From: an uncultured Ruminiclostridium sp.
GTDB taxonomy: Bacteria; Bacillota; Clostridia; Oscillospirales; Ruminococcaceae
DNA: 64,000 nucleotides
Assembly (NCBI GenBank): GCA_934454635.1
Contig: CAKSFR010000009.1
Coordinates: 1-64,000 of the forward strand
Direction: 5' to 3'
Below are positions 15,299 through 24,100 of this stretch, in pieces. Numbering within the stretch: the first letter of the stretch is position 1; each line of letters opens with the position of its first letter. The position numbers and the translations under genes are program-made. The notes under the pieces were generated by a model that did not search any database, was not told the origin of the DNA, and was given only the letters and a program-made list of their open reading frames with translations.

Positions 15299-17257
15299 AT
15301 GGAAAAAATAAAACAAAAAAGCGACTATTTCGGAACCGAAAAAATCAGCAGGATACTGCTGCGGCTTGCTCCGCCCGTAATGCTTGCTCAGCTTATCCAG
15401 GCGCTTTACAACATTATTGACAGCGTTTTCGTCGGACGGTATTCCGACTCGGGACTTACCGCGCTTTCGATAGTTTACCCGCTCCAGCTTCTTATGATAG
15501 CTCTTGCGGTGGGAACTGGCGTGGGAATAAACACGGTCATGGCTTCAAAGCTGGGGCTTGGCGAGGAAAAAAAGGCGAATGAATACGCCGGTGTGGGAAC
15601 TCCTCTCGCAGTCGCGCTCTGGGCGGTCTTTGCCGCAGTGTGCTATATTCTTATGCCGCTTTACGCCGAGTCGCAGACCTCAACCCCCGAGGTTATCGCG
15701 GACGTTATATCATACGGCAGAATAGCGTGCGTGTTCAGCTTTGGTCTGTTTCTCGAAAGTATATGGACAAAAGTGCTTCAGGCAAGGGGGAACATGAAAA
15801 TCCCCATGCTTGCGCAAATCGCAGGTGCGGTAACGAATATTATTCTCGACCCTCTGCTTATTTTCGGAATGTTCGGGCTTCCCGAAATGGGAATTTCGGG
15901 CGCTGCGATAGCAACCGTTGCGGGGCAGATAGTGGCGGCTCTTATCGTGATGAAAAATGGGTTCTATAAATCGCCGTCTATAAAAAAATACGCGCATTAT
16001 GTCGGGAACATATTCCGCTTGGGAATACCGAATATTCTCATGCAGTCGGCATATACCCTCTATATTTTCGGGCTTAACGTTATTCTAGCCTCATTCTCCG
16101 ACGCGGCAGTAACCGTTCTCGGTCTGTATTATAAGTGGCAGACGTTTTTCTTTATCCCGCTCGGCGCAATGCAGACGTGCATCGTCCCCGTTATCAGCTT
16201 CAACTACGCGGCGCGCAATACCGAGCGCTGCAAAAAAACGCTGAATACCGCGATAGCGTTCGGAATGGCGCTTATGCTTATCGGAACGCTTTGCTTTGAA
16301 ATAATTCCCGAACCTATGCTCCGCTTTTTCTCCAACGACGAAGCGGTTATAGAAATAGGCATAACCGCTTTCCGCATTATAGCGATAAGCTTTATCCCGC
16401 TGGTAACCTCGCTTACATATCCCGTGCTCTTTCAGGCGGTAGGCGCGAGCTTCAAAAGCTCAATGCTGACGATAATCAGAACGGTTGTGCTTTTCGTTCC
16501 GCTGGCATATCTTTTTTCACGCTTCGGGCTTGATTTTTTCTGGCTGACATACCCTGTGACAGACAGCGCTGTTTCTGTTGTCGGATTTTTCATGACAAGA
16601 AAGTTTTTCCGCAGCCCATATCTCACGGAAAAGAAAAAACAGCATCCGAAAGCGGTGCTTCAGCCCTCAAAGCCGGGCGTGATAATCACTGTCGCAAGGC
16701 AGCACGGCTCGTCGGGCAAGCAGATAGGAAAGCTTGTCGCCGAGCGGCTCGGTATACCTTTTTATTATAAGGAAATGGCCGCTCTCGCGGCGCAGGAAAG
16801 CGGACTTGACAGAGAATTTGTTTCGGGACTAAACAAAAATTCCCCGCAGATCCTCCGTGAGCTTTATTTAAGCAGCACTGTTGTAAGTCAGGCGATAACG
16901 GCTCAGCAGAAAATTATTCAAAGAATAGCTCAAAACGGAAGCTGCGTAATTGTCGGCAGAGCGGCGGACTATGTTCTGAGAGATGATCCGAATGTCGTGC
17001 GAATATTCATTCACGCTCCCGAGGAATACCGAATCCGCAGGGTCATGGAGATTTACGGCGACGCTCCCGATGAAGCGAAGCGGAACATTGCACGCTCCGA
17101 TAAGGCTCGCGCCTTATATTATAAGAACATTTCCGGCCTTGAGTGGGGCTGCGAGAGCAACTATGAGCTTACGATAGACAGTTCAATCGGCGTTGAGGCA
17201 AGCGCGGAGAAAATTTGCGACTTTATCGCCGAGCGTGAAAAAGCTGGTGCAGTCTGA
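15299..17257 (+). CDS. MATE-family exporter fused to a cytidylate-kinase-like domain
   Basis: A 652-residue fusion. Residues ~15-450 are a complete MATE/NorM-type transporter with about 12 membrane segments (RILLRLAPPVMLAQLIQALY at the first helix). After a basic linker (EKKKQHPKAVLQPSKPG) residues ~458-652 form a cytidylate-kinase-like P-loop domain (GVIITVARQHGSSGKQIGKL, then GSCVIVGRAADYVL and VRIFIHAPEEYRIRR). That domain is normally a separate protein of about 200 residues. There is one continuous frame with no sign of a lost stop. It should export cationic compounds by ion antiport; the kinase-like domain may sense or phosphorylate a cytoplasmic substrate. The ribosome site is GGCGAGGTG. 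Confidence 0.88.
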   Translation: MEKIKQKSDYFGTEKISRILLRLAPPVMLAQLIQALYNIIDSVFVGRYSDSGLTALSIVYPLQLLMIALAVGTGVGINTVMASKLGLGEEKKANEYAGVGTPLAVALWAVFAAVCYILMPLYAESQTSTPEVIADVISYGRIACVFSFGLFLESIWTKVLQARGNMKIPMLAQIAGAVTNIILDPLLIFGMFGLPEMGISGAAIATVAGQIVAALIVMKNGFYKSPSIKKYAHYVGNIFRLGIPNILMQSAYTLYIFGLNVILASFSDAAVTVLGLYYKWQTFFFIPLGAMQTCIVPVISFNYAARNTERCKKTLNTAIAFGMALMLIGTLCFEIIPEPMLRFFSNDEAVIEIGITAFRIIAISFIPLVTSLTYPVLFQAVGASFKSSMLTIIRTVVLFVPLAYLFSRFGLDFFWLTYPVTDSAVSVVGFFMTRKFFRSPYLTEKKKQHPKAVLQPSKPGVIITVARQHGSSGKQIGKLVAERLGIPFYYKEMAALAAQESGLDREFVSGLNKNSPQILRELYLSSTVVSQAITAQQKIIQRIAQNGSCVIVGRAADYVLRDDPNVVRIFIHAPEEYRIRRVMEIYGDAPDEAKRNIARSDKARALYYKNISGLEWGCESNYELTIDSSIGVEASAEKICDFIAEREKAGAV

Positions 17258-17307
17258 GATCGCACATTTGACTTTAACGACGCTGCAAAAATCATTTCAT
17301 TAAAAGC

Positions 17308-17360
17308 TTGACAACTAACAAAGATTAGTGTATAATAATTACACACTAACAAGCGTTAGT
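17308..17360 (+). promoter_or_regulatory. Consensus promoter overlaid by two palindromic operators
   Basis: TTGACA (17308-17313), 17 bases, TATAAT (17331-17336). The spacer itself is the palindrome ACTAACAAAGATTAGT (17314-17329). A second one, ACTAACAAGCGTTAGT, covers the start site (17345-17360). Their centres are 31 bp apart, three helical turns, so a dimeric repressor could bind both on one face and block RNA polymerase. Confidence 0.75.
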
Positions 17361-17389
17361 ATACAATAATTATATACGGAGGTAATGAA

Positions 17390-17764
17390 ATGAAACGGGA
17401 ACTGGGAATTGCGCGGTGCGGACTTGCGTGCTGCCTTTGCTCTGAAAACGAACACTGCAACGGCTGTCAGTCGGAGGAATGTCCCGACAAAGGCTGGTGC
17501 GTAAACAGAAAGTGCAGCATTGAAAAGGGCGTAGGAAGCTGCTTTTCGTGCAGCGAGGACTGCCGCAGCGGGCTGCTTGGGAAAATCAAACCGTACGCTT
17601 TTACGCTTTTTATCAAGAGATACGGCGTCGAAAAGCTGCTTGACTGCCTCGAAACCAACGAAAATAACGGTATCGTATATCACCGTTCGGGTATAGTCGG
17701 CGATTATGACGACTTCGACGATGCCGAAGAGCTTATCGGGTTTATTCTTACAGGGAAAAGGTAA
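17390..17764 (+). CDS. DUF3795-family cysteine-rich protein
   Basis: A 124-residue protein whose first half carries 14 cysteines in closely spaced pairs (CGLACCLCSENEHCNGC, ECPDKGWCVNRKC, CFSCSEDC), the pattern of the DUF3795 zinc- or iron-sulphur-binding family. The second half is a small alpha/beta domain without cysteines. The ribosome site GGAGGT precedes the ATG. Function is unknown. The two operators on its promoter indicate tight, inducible control, and the regulator is not encoded next to it. Confidence 0.8.
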   Translation: MKRELGIARCGLACCLCSENEHCNGCQSEECPDKGWCVNRKCSIEKGVGSCFSCSEDCRSGLLGKIKPYAFTLFIKRYGVEKLLDCLETNENNGIVYHRSGIVGDYDDFDDAEELIGFILTGKR

Positions 17765-17765
17765 A

Positions 17766-17826
17766 TGATTAATACTAATCACCAATAAAACTATAGACAA
17801 AAATCTTCGTATAACCCCTATAAGGA
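17766..17826 (+). repeat. Half copy of the ~100-bp inverted-repeat element
   Basis: AATACTAATCACCAATAAAA and the ~40 bases after it match, at roughly 80 percent by eye, the reverse complement of 20715-20778. It corresponds to one arm of the element at 20669-20770. It sits directly after the DUF3795 stop. Confidence 0.6.
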
Positions 17827-17861
17827 TACGGTAAAGGATTTCGGCTTAAAAACAACCAAAT

Positions 17862-18070
17862 GAAAAGCCATACGACAAGGCGACGGCTGTGCTGAAACAT
17901 CTTGCGCAAAAATGCAAGCTTGGAGTAATTGCAAATCAGAATCACGGGGTTAACGAACGCCTGAAAAAATATGAAATTCTGAGCTTCTTTAATTTGATCG
18001 TTTCTTCTGCCGAAGCCGGATTTGCAAAATCCGACCCGGAAGTTTTTCTGCACGCTTTATACTATTTTTC
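17862..18070 (+). pseudogene. HAD-family hydrolase fragment
   Basis: About 70 codons in one frame read KPYDKATAVLKHLAQKCKLG, then VIANQNHGVNERL, then SSAEAGFAKSDPEVFLHAL. This is the motif-II to motif-III part of a HAD hydrolase, where the family has G-x-x-KPDPxIF. There is no start with a ribosome site, the catalytic DxD motif is missing, and the frame is cut at the right by a 30-bp palindrome. It is a remnant flanked by repeats. Confidence 0.7.
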
Positions 18071-18121
18071 AATCCTCCTATAGACGTCTATAGGAGGATT
18101 CGCCGCTTCTGCGAAGCGGCG
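18071..18121. repeat. Two adjacent perfect palindromes
   Basis: A perfect 30-bp palindrome (18071-18100, half AATCCTCCTATAGAC) is followed at once by a hairpin with CGCCGCTTC, a three-base loop and GAAGCGGCG (18101-18121). They cut off the HAD remnant. Confidence 0.85.
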
Positions 18122-18238
18122 TGGCGGCTTTCAATTTCCCGCAAATCTTCCGCACGAACGCTAACGCCGCAATCCGCACTCGGCGATATTTCACACATAA
18201 GGACAGCGCTTTTTCAACCGCACTGCCCCCCACGCAAC

Positions 18239-18358
18239 GGGCGCGCAGCGCGCGGCAAGGCATTCAGCTTCGCTGAATGCCTCAAGTTTTCGCCGCTTTG
18301 CGGCGAAAACAAAGCGGGCAGGCTTCGCCTGCCCGCTCAAGCCGCGCGCTGCGCGCCC
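18239..18358. repeat. Four-armed palindromic element (cloverleaf-like)
   Basis: An 18-bp perfect outer stem (18239-18256 with 18341-18358) encloses three hairpins, each with an 11-bp perfect stem and a three-base loop: 18258-18282 (loop TTC), 18286-18310 (loop TTT) and 18313-18337 (loop TTC). The arms are separated by only two or three bases (AA or CAA). Every base of the 120-bp unit is accounted for. The 117 bases between this and the preceding palindromes show no gene. It ends ten bases from the sleB stop. Confidence 0.9.
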
Positions 18359-18367
18359 CTTTTCCGC

Positions 18368-19027
18368 TCACGAACAGAAGCGGTGATTTCCGATGACCTT
18401 GATGACAGGTCTGGAGTAGATGAAGCTGTTGCTGGTCTTGTCGGGGTTGTAGTAGTAGATTGCTCCGCCCGAGGGATCCCAGCCCGAAAGCGCGTCGCGC
18501 GCGGCAGAGTAAGCGCTCTCGGAAATAGGCTCGTTGAACTGCCCGTCAACAAGCGCAGTAAACGCGCCGTTCTGATAAATAACGCCCGAAAGAGTGTCGG
18601 GGAAAGACGGGTGTTCAATTCGATTGCAGATCACCGCACCGATAGCCACCTGTCCGATATACGATTCTCCGCGGCCCTCTGCGGAAATAATGCGCGCAAG
18701 CAGGTTGACGTTTGCGTCGGTCGCCTCGGGGATCGAACCGATAGTTATACCGAGCCGTTTCAGAGTCGCGTCGTCGGCAACGCCCGTCTGATTAAGCCCC
18801 TGCTGCTTCTGGAACGCAAGCACCGCCTTTTCCGTCTGAGCGCCGTAATACCCTGTGATTTCGCCGTTGAACAAGCCGCGCTCTTTCAGCACTCGTTGAA
18901 TTTCCTCGACTTCCGTTCCCGACGAGCCTGTCTGCGAATAAGCCGGCTCGAACGCCTGCTGCCTTACTCCGCAGACGCAGATAAGAGCCGCGAGAAGTCC
19001 GAGCGATAATTTATAAAATGTATTCAT
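18368..19027 (-). CDS. sleB: Spore cortex-lytic enzyme SleB-like
   Basis: A 219-residue secreted protein: signal peptide (~1-28), peptidoglycan-binding domain 1 (~38-92, EEIQRVLKERGLFNGEITGY), then a SleB-type Hydrolase_2 domain (~105-219). The catalytic glutamate is E117 in IISAEGRGES, and GQVAIGAVICNRI follows. SleB is a lytic transglycosylase that degrades the spore cortex at germination, so the host is probably a spore former or of recent spore-forming ancestry. No ypeB is beside it. CwlJ-like or general cell-wall roles are the alternatives. Confidence 0.85.
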   Translation of the reverse strand: MNTFYKLSLGLLAALICVCGVRQQAFEPAYSQTGSSGTEVEEIQRVLKERGLFNGEITGYYGAQTEKAVLAFQKQQGLNQTGVADDATLKRLGITIGSIPEATDANVNLLARIISAEGRGESYIGQVAIGAVICNRIEHPSFPDTLSGVIYQNGAFTALVDGQFNEPISESAYSAARDALSGWDPSGGAIYYYNPDKTSNSFIYSRPVIKVIGNHRFCS

Positions 19028-19169
19028 AATATCTTCCTTTCGGTTTTCTGATTTTCCGTTACCTTGCGGATATATTAGAATTATTTTCTTTTTGCGGCAT
19101 TTTATTCGGATTTTTTGTCGGAAAACATTGGTTCGGTCAAAATAATTTGTATTTTTTGCGCAAATAGGG

Positions 19170-19198
19170 TTGCAAAAATTGAAAAAATATGGTAAAAT
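19170..19198 (+). promoter_or_regulatory. Probable promoter of the AIM24 gene
   Basis: TTGCAA (19170-19175), 17 bases, TAAAAT (19193-19198). Start site about 50 bases before the ATG. Confidence 0.55.
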
Positions 19199-19252
19199 TA
19201 TAAAGAAATCAATTGCTGTACAAACACCGCAGCATAATGAAAGGATTATTTT

Positions 19253-19933
19253 ATGAAGTACGAAATTAAGGGCACTCCCCTCCCCGTCCTCATTATGAGC
19301 CTGAGCGACGGCGAAGCAATCAAGACAGATAAGGGCGCAATGAGCTGGATGTCGCCGAACATGGAAATGTCCACAAACGCAGGCGGAAGCGTCGGAAAGG
19401 CTCTCGGCAGAATGTTCTCGGGCGAATCCATGTTCCAGAATGTTTATACCTGCCGCGGCGGCGAAGGTATGCTCGCTTGCAGTTCAAGCTTTCCCGGAGA
19501 AATTCTCGCTATCCCGATTTCCCCGTCAAGCACGATAGTTGCACAGAAATCGGCATTTTTAGCCTGCGAAAACGGCGTTGAAATGTCTGTTCACTTCCAG
19601 AAGCGCGGCGGCGCAGGCTTTTTCGGCGGCGAGGGCTTTATTTTACAGAAATTCACAGGAAACGGCTACGTTTTCCTTGAAATCGACGGTTCTGTCGTTG
19701 AATACACTCTTGCGGCGGGTCAGTCGCTCATTGTTGACACCGGCAACCTCGCGGCAATGGACGAAACGGTTGACGTAAACATTCAGTCCGTAAAGGGAAT
19801 AGGCAACGCGCTGTTCGGCGGCGAGGGGCTGTTCAACACGGTTCTTACGGGACCGGGCAGAATATGGCTCCAGACAATGCCTAAGAATGTTATTGCAGAA
19901 GCGGTCGCACCCTACGTTTCCTCGTCAAAGTAA
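19253..19933 (+). CDS. AIM24/TIGR00266-family protein
   Basis: A 226-residue beta-sandwich protein of the AIM24 (TIGR00266) family. Characteristic stretches are MSWMSPNMEMSTNAGG, GGEGMLACSSSFPGEILAI and LVDTGNLAAMDETVDVNIQ. Glycine-rich loops (GGAGFFGGEGFILQKFTG, GIGNALFGGEGLFNTVL) repeat in the two halves, as expected for a duplicated domain. The mitochondrial namesake is linked to altered inheritance of mitochondria; the bacterial function is not known. No membrane segment. It is monocistronic, with a clear terminator. Confidence 0.88.
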   Translation: MKYEIKGTPLPVLIMSLSDGEAIKTDKGAMSWMSPNMEMSTNAGGSVGKALGRMFSGESMFQNVYTCRGGEGMLACSSSFPGEILAIPISPSSTIVAQKSAFLACENGVEMSVHFQKRGGAGFFGGEGFILQKFTGNGYVFLEIDGSVVEYTLAAGQSLIVDTGNLAAMDETVDVNIQSVKGIGNALFGGEGLFNTVLTGPGRIWLQTMPKNVIAEAVAPYVSSSK

Positions 19934-19943
19934 GCTACATAAG

Positions 19944-19971
19944 AAAAGCCCGGAATGCTCCGGGCTTTTCT
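19944..19971 (+). terminator. Bidirectional terminator between AIM24 and GNAT genes
   Basis: AAAAGCCCGGA and TCCGGGCTTTT form an 11-bp stem around a four-base loop, with T or A runs on both sides, so it serves both convergent genes. Confidence 0.85.
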
Positions 19972-19984
19972 TTTTATCGCATTT

Positions 19985-20497
19985 TCAGTTTATATATTTT
20001 CTCATAAGAAAATCCGTCTGCCGCTCATCTCCAAGCACAAAAGTATGCTCCGAGAAACGTTTGAAGCCTTTGTCCTCATAAAATGTGATTGCGGCAGAAT
20101 TTTTCTCCCAGACTCCGAGCCAGACGTATTCCAACCCCAGCCTCTTAGCGGTTTTCTCGGCAAGCTCAATAAACCGCGAGCCAACGCCATGTCCCTTAGC
20201 TTCGGGAATAATGTATATCCGCTGCAATTCAAGCGAATTTTTGTAGCCAGATTCCGTCTGTTCTCCGTTTCTGTTCAGCTTCATGTACCCAATCGGGCTG
20301 CTGTTTTCGTAGGCTATATATGTAACGCTGTCGGGAGAGCTCAATTCCTCAGAAAGAACCTCGTCGGAATACGCCGAGTCCATATATTTTTTCATATTCT
20401 CCGCCGTATTCTGCGAACCGTATGTTTCGGCAAATGTCCGTCTGCAAATCTCCTGCAAGCTGCTTAGTTCGTTCAATGTGCATTTTTTTATGTTCAT
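19985..20497 (-). CDS. GNAT-family N-acetyltransferase
   Basis: A 170-residue GCN5-related acetyltransferase. The acetyl-CoA pyrophosphate loop is EAKGHGVGSRFIELAEKTA (motif A, Q/RxxGxG/A form), and motif B is LGVWEKNSAAITFYEDKGF. It resembles the PaiA/RimI-like spermidine or small-molecule acetyltransferases; the substrate is not assigned. Its ATG overlaps the stop of the small Cys-rich gene by four bases, so the two are translationally coupled. Confidence 0.88.
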   Translation of the reverse strand: MNIKKCTLNELSSLQEICRRTFAETYGSQNTAENMKKYMDSAYSDEVLSEELSSPDSVTYIAYENSSPIGYMKLNRNGEQTESGYKNSLELQRIYIIPEAKGHGVGSRFIELAEKTAKRLGLEYVWLGVWEKNSAAITFYEDKGFKRFSEHTFVLGDERQTDFLMRKYIN

Positions 20498-20640
20498 GGC
20501 AATTTCCTCTTCACTTTTTCACAAGGACGCGGTATTTTTGATTTTTCGTGATAGGCTGTACATTCCACACATTTCCCGTGTCGTTCACATTTTTTTCTTT
20601 TGCATGGACAGCTTATATTTTCTTTTATTTCAGTTTCCAA
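20494..20640 (-). CDS. Small cysteine-rich protein, TTG start
   Basis: A 48-residue protein. The start is taken as TTG at 20640 because AAAGGA lies seven bases before it; the longer frame begins in sequence without a ribosome site. The core CPCKRKKCERHGKCVECTAYH continues to a final Cys near PRPCEK, giving six Cys and two His, probably a zinc-binding knuckle. Similar short proteins occur in Clostridia and are unnamed. Coupling to the GNAT gene suggests a joint role. Confidence 0.65.
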   Translation of the reverse strand: METEIKENISCPCKRKKCERHGKCVECTAYHEKSKIPRPCEKVKRKLP

Positions 20641-20668
20641 AGTTCGTTCCTTTCTTTTGTGCTTTTTT

Positions 20669-20770
20669 ATACTCAGCACCAATTAAAAACTATACAAAAA
20701 ATCGGGTATAATCTTTGCATATATGGGTTATATGAGAATTTTTATCTATGATTTTATTGGTGCTTAGTAT
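20669..20770. repeat. MITE-like element with ~18-bp terminal inverted repeats
   Basis: The ends ATACTCAGCACCAATTAAAA and the reverse complement of TTTTATTGGTGCTTAGTAT match, and similarity between the arms continues inward. A one-arm copy is at 17766-17826. No transposase is inside. It lies just upstream of the Cys-rich gene and may supply its promoter region. Confidence 0.6.
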
Positions 20771-21171
20771 TATCTCACTATATTAGGCAAAAGCGGCGCA
20801 GCTGCCGAAAAAGCCGTACAATACTAATTTCGTAAAAGCTGCCTATTTTTGATTTGGGATTTGTCTTACAAGTTCGCCATCCAAACAGCAGCAATGCCGA
20901 CAAATATTTTACCAAAGCCTTTATGTCCATTTTGCGCCTCAGTTTTCGTTATATTCTTTTTTTCTTTTTAAGAGTATATCATATTTTTTCCGAAATGTAA
21001 AGTGCGAATAATCGCCGTATTCCGCTAAAACAAACAAAAAAGCACCGATTTTCATCGGTGCTTTTCGTCGTATCGGCATTCGTTCCGCTTGAAGAACTTT
21101 CTCCGGCGGAACGAACGCTTTTTACAATGAATGACTGTTTTTTATCGTATTCTTATTTACTTGCGCAAAAA
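20771..21171. other. Intergenic region without a gene
   Basis: About 400 bases of AT-rich sequence. Apart from the nifJ terminator hairpin at 21036-21065 and a further inverted repeat CGTTCCGC/GCGGAACG at about 21078-21112, nothing gene-like is seen on either strand. Confidence 0.6.
21036..21065 (-). terminator. Terminator of nifJ
   Basis: AAAAGCACCGAT and ATCGGTGCTTTT form a 12-bp stem with a four-base loop, followed on the minus strand by TTTGTTTG. Confidence 0.85.
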
Positions 21172-24100
21172 TCAATACTTGGAGTAGTATTCAACTAAGC
21201 CTACTAAGTCCTCGTACTTCTTCTTGCTGTTTGCAACGGCAATATCGAAGAGCTTATTTGCTCTTTCGGGGTTAGCACGCATGAGGGAGTTGTAACGAAC
21301 TTCTCTCATCATAAATTCCTTGTAGTCGCCGGTAGGAGCCTTGCTGTCGAGAGTGAACGGATTTGTTCCCTCGGGAGCAGCGGGGTTAAAGCGGAACAGA
21401 TGCCAGTAACCTGCCAGAACAGCTTCCTTTTCAACCTTCTGAGCGATTGTAAGACCGCCCTTGATACCGTGGTTGATACAAGGAGCGTAAGCGATTACGA
21501 GCGAAGGTCCGTCGTAAGCTTCAGCTTCAGCGATTGCCTTTAAGCACTGGTTCATGTCTGCACCCATAGAAATCTGAGCAACGTAAACATAACCGTACTT
21601 CATAGCGATTCCTGCGAGATCCTTCTTCTTAACGTTCTTACCGCCGGCAGCAAACTGTGCAACAGCACCGATGTTTGTAGCCTTAGAAGCCTGTCCGCCT
21701 GTGTTGGAGTAAACTTCGGTATCGAATACGAAGATGTTTACGTTCTTGCCGCTTGCGAGAACATGGTCAACACCGCCGTAACCGATGTCATATGCCCATC
21801 CGTCGCCGCCGAAGATCCAGTTGGACTTCTTGGAGAGATAATTCTTGAGCTTGAGAACTTCCGCTCTTTCGGGAGAATCACAGCCGCAGTTTTCAATAGC
21901 CTTTACGAGAGCGTCGGTAGCCGCGAGGTTAGCCTTGCCGTCGTTAGCTGTTTCAAAATACTTAGCGATAAGCTCCTTGATTTCGGGCTTTTCAGCAACA
22001 GCGTCGAGAGCCTTCAGCTTTTCCTGTGCTCTGCCGCGGAGAGTATCCTGTGCAAGGAACATACCAAGACCGTATTCAGCGTTGTCCTCGAAGAGGGAGT
22101 TGCCCCAAGCGGGACCTCTGCCGGACTTGTTGACTGTATAAGGAGTAGAAGGTGCGGAACCGCCCCAGATAGACGAGCAGCCTGTTGCGTTAGCAATATA
22201 CATCCTGTCGCCGAAGAGCTGTGTAATGAGCTTTGCGTAAGGTGTTTCGCCGCAGCCTGCGCAAGCGCCGGAGAACTCGAGGAGGGGCTGGTTGAACTGA
22301 GCACCCTTAACGGTTGTGGGCTTGAACTTTTCGTGAACCTCAGGCTTGTCGGAGAGGGTCATGTCGTAGTCGAACATAGGCTGTTCACCCATCTGAGAAT
22401 CGAGGCTCTTCATTTCGATAGCCTTGTTCTTAGCGGGGCAGACATTTACGCAGACGCCGCAGCCTGTACAGTCGAGAACGGAAATACCCATTGTGAACTT
22501 ATATCCGGGAAGACCTGTGCAGTCCTTCATCTTCATGCCTGCGGGTGCAGCAGCAGCTTCCTGCTCGTTCAGAACGAACGGACGGATAACGGCATGAGGA
22601 CATACCATTGAGCACTGGTTACACTGAATGCAGTTTTCGGGAAGCCACTCGGGAACGTCAACGGCAATACCGCGCTTTTCATAAGCGGCAGAACCCTGCG
22701 GGAAAGTACCGTCAGCCATTCCGACGAATGTGGAAACGGGGAGCTTGTCGCCGCGCTGTGCATTTACGGGGATCTGAATGTTGTTTACAAAGTCAACGAG
22801 GTCTTTTCTGTCGCCGGTTGCAATATGCTTGGGAAGTTCGCCCTCTGCATTTGCCCACGAAGCGGGAACGTCAACCTTTATAACTTCGCCTGCGCCCTTT
22901 TCGATTGCAGCGTAGTTCATGTTTACGATATCGTCGCCCTTCTTAGCGAACGACTTGTAAGCAGCCTGCTTCATGTACTCGATAGCGTCAGCCGCGGGAA
23001 TGATGTTCGCAATGGAGAAGAATGCGGACTGGAGAACGGTGTTGGTCTTGTTGCCCAGACCGATTTCCTTAGCAACCTTGATAGCGTTGATGATATAGAA
23101 ATTGATGTTGTTCTTTGCGATGTATGCCTTAACGGGAGCGGGGAGCTTTTCGTCAAGCTCGTCAACGGACCACTGGCAGTTAAGCAGGAAAGAACCGCCC
23201 GGAACAACGTCCTCAACCATGTCGTACTTGTCAATGTAGGACGGGTTGTGGCACGCTACGAAGTTAGCCTTGTTTACGAAGTAAGTGGACTTGATAGGAG
23301 ATTTACCGAAACGAAGGTGAGAAATCGTAACGCCGCCGGACTTCTTTGAGTCGTATGCGAAATATGCCTGAGCGTACATATCGGTATGGTCGCCGATGAT
23401 CTTGATAGAGTTCTTGTTTGCGCCGACAGTACCGTCTGAACCAAGACCCCAGAACTTGCAGCAGGTCGTGCCTTCGGGAGTTGTATTCGGGTTCTCGCCG
23501 ATCGGGAGAGAAAGTCCGGTTACATCATCCTCGATACCGATTGTGAAGCGCTGCTTGTCCTTGTTGTTATAAACAGCAATGATCTGAGCGGGGTTGCAGT
23601 CCTTAGAACCAAGACCGTAGCGGCCTGTGAATACGGGAACGTCAGTGAACTTGCCTGCCTGCTTGAGAGCGGCAACAACGTCGAGGTAAAGCGGTTCGCC
23701 GAGAGCGCCGGGTTCCTTTGTTCTGTCGAGAACGGTGATCTGCTTAACGGTAGAAGGAATAGCGTCAACGAAAGCGTTTACGGAGAACGGTCTGTAAAGT
23801 CTTACCTTAACAAGTCCGACCTTCTTGCCCTGCTTAAGCATATAGTCGATCGTTTCTTCGATCGTATCGTTTACGGAACCCATAGCGACGATAACGTGTT
23901 CAGCGTCGGGAGCGCCATAATAGTTGAACAGCTTGTAGTTTGTGCCGATTTCAGCGTTTACCTTGTCCATGTACTCGGTAACGATTTCGGGAAGCGCATT
24001 GTAATAGCTGTTGGAAGCTTCTCTTGCCTGGAAGAAGATATCGGGGTTCTGAGCAGTTCCGTGAAGAACAGGCTTTTCGGGGTTGAGAGCACGTTCACGG

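Noticed and set aside
18239..18358. tRNA gene suggested by the cloverleaf form
   Set aside because: Arm lengths and loops do not match tRNA (11-bp arms, three-base loops, no conserved T-loop bases).
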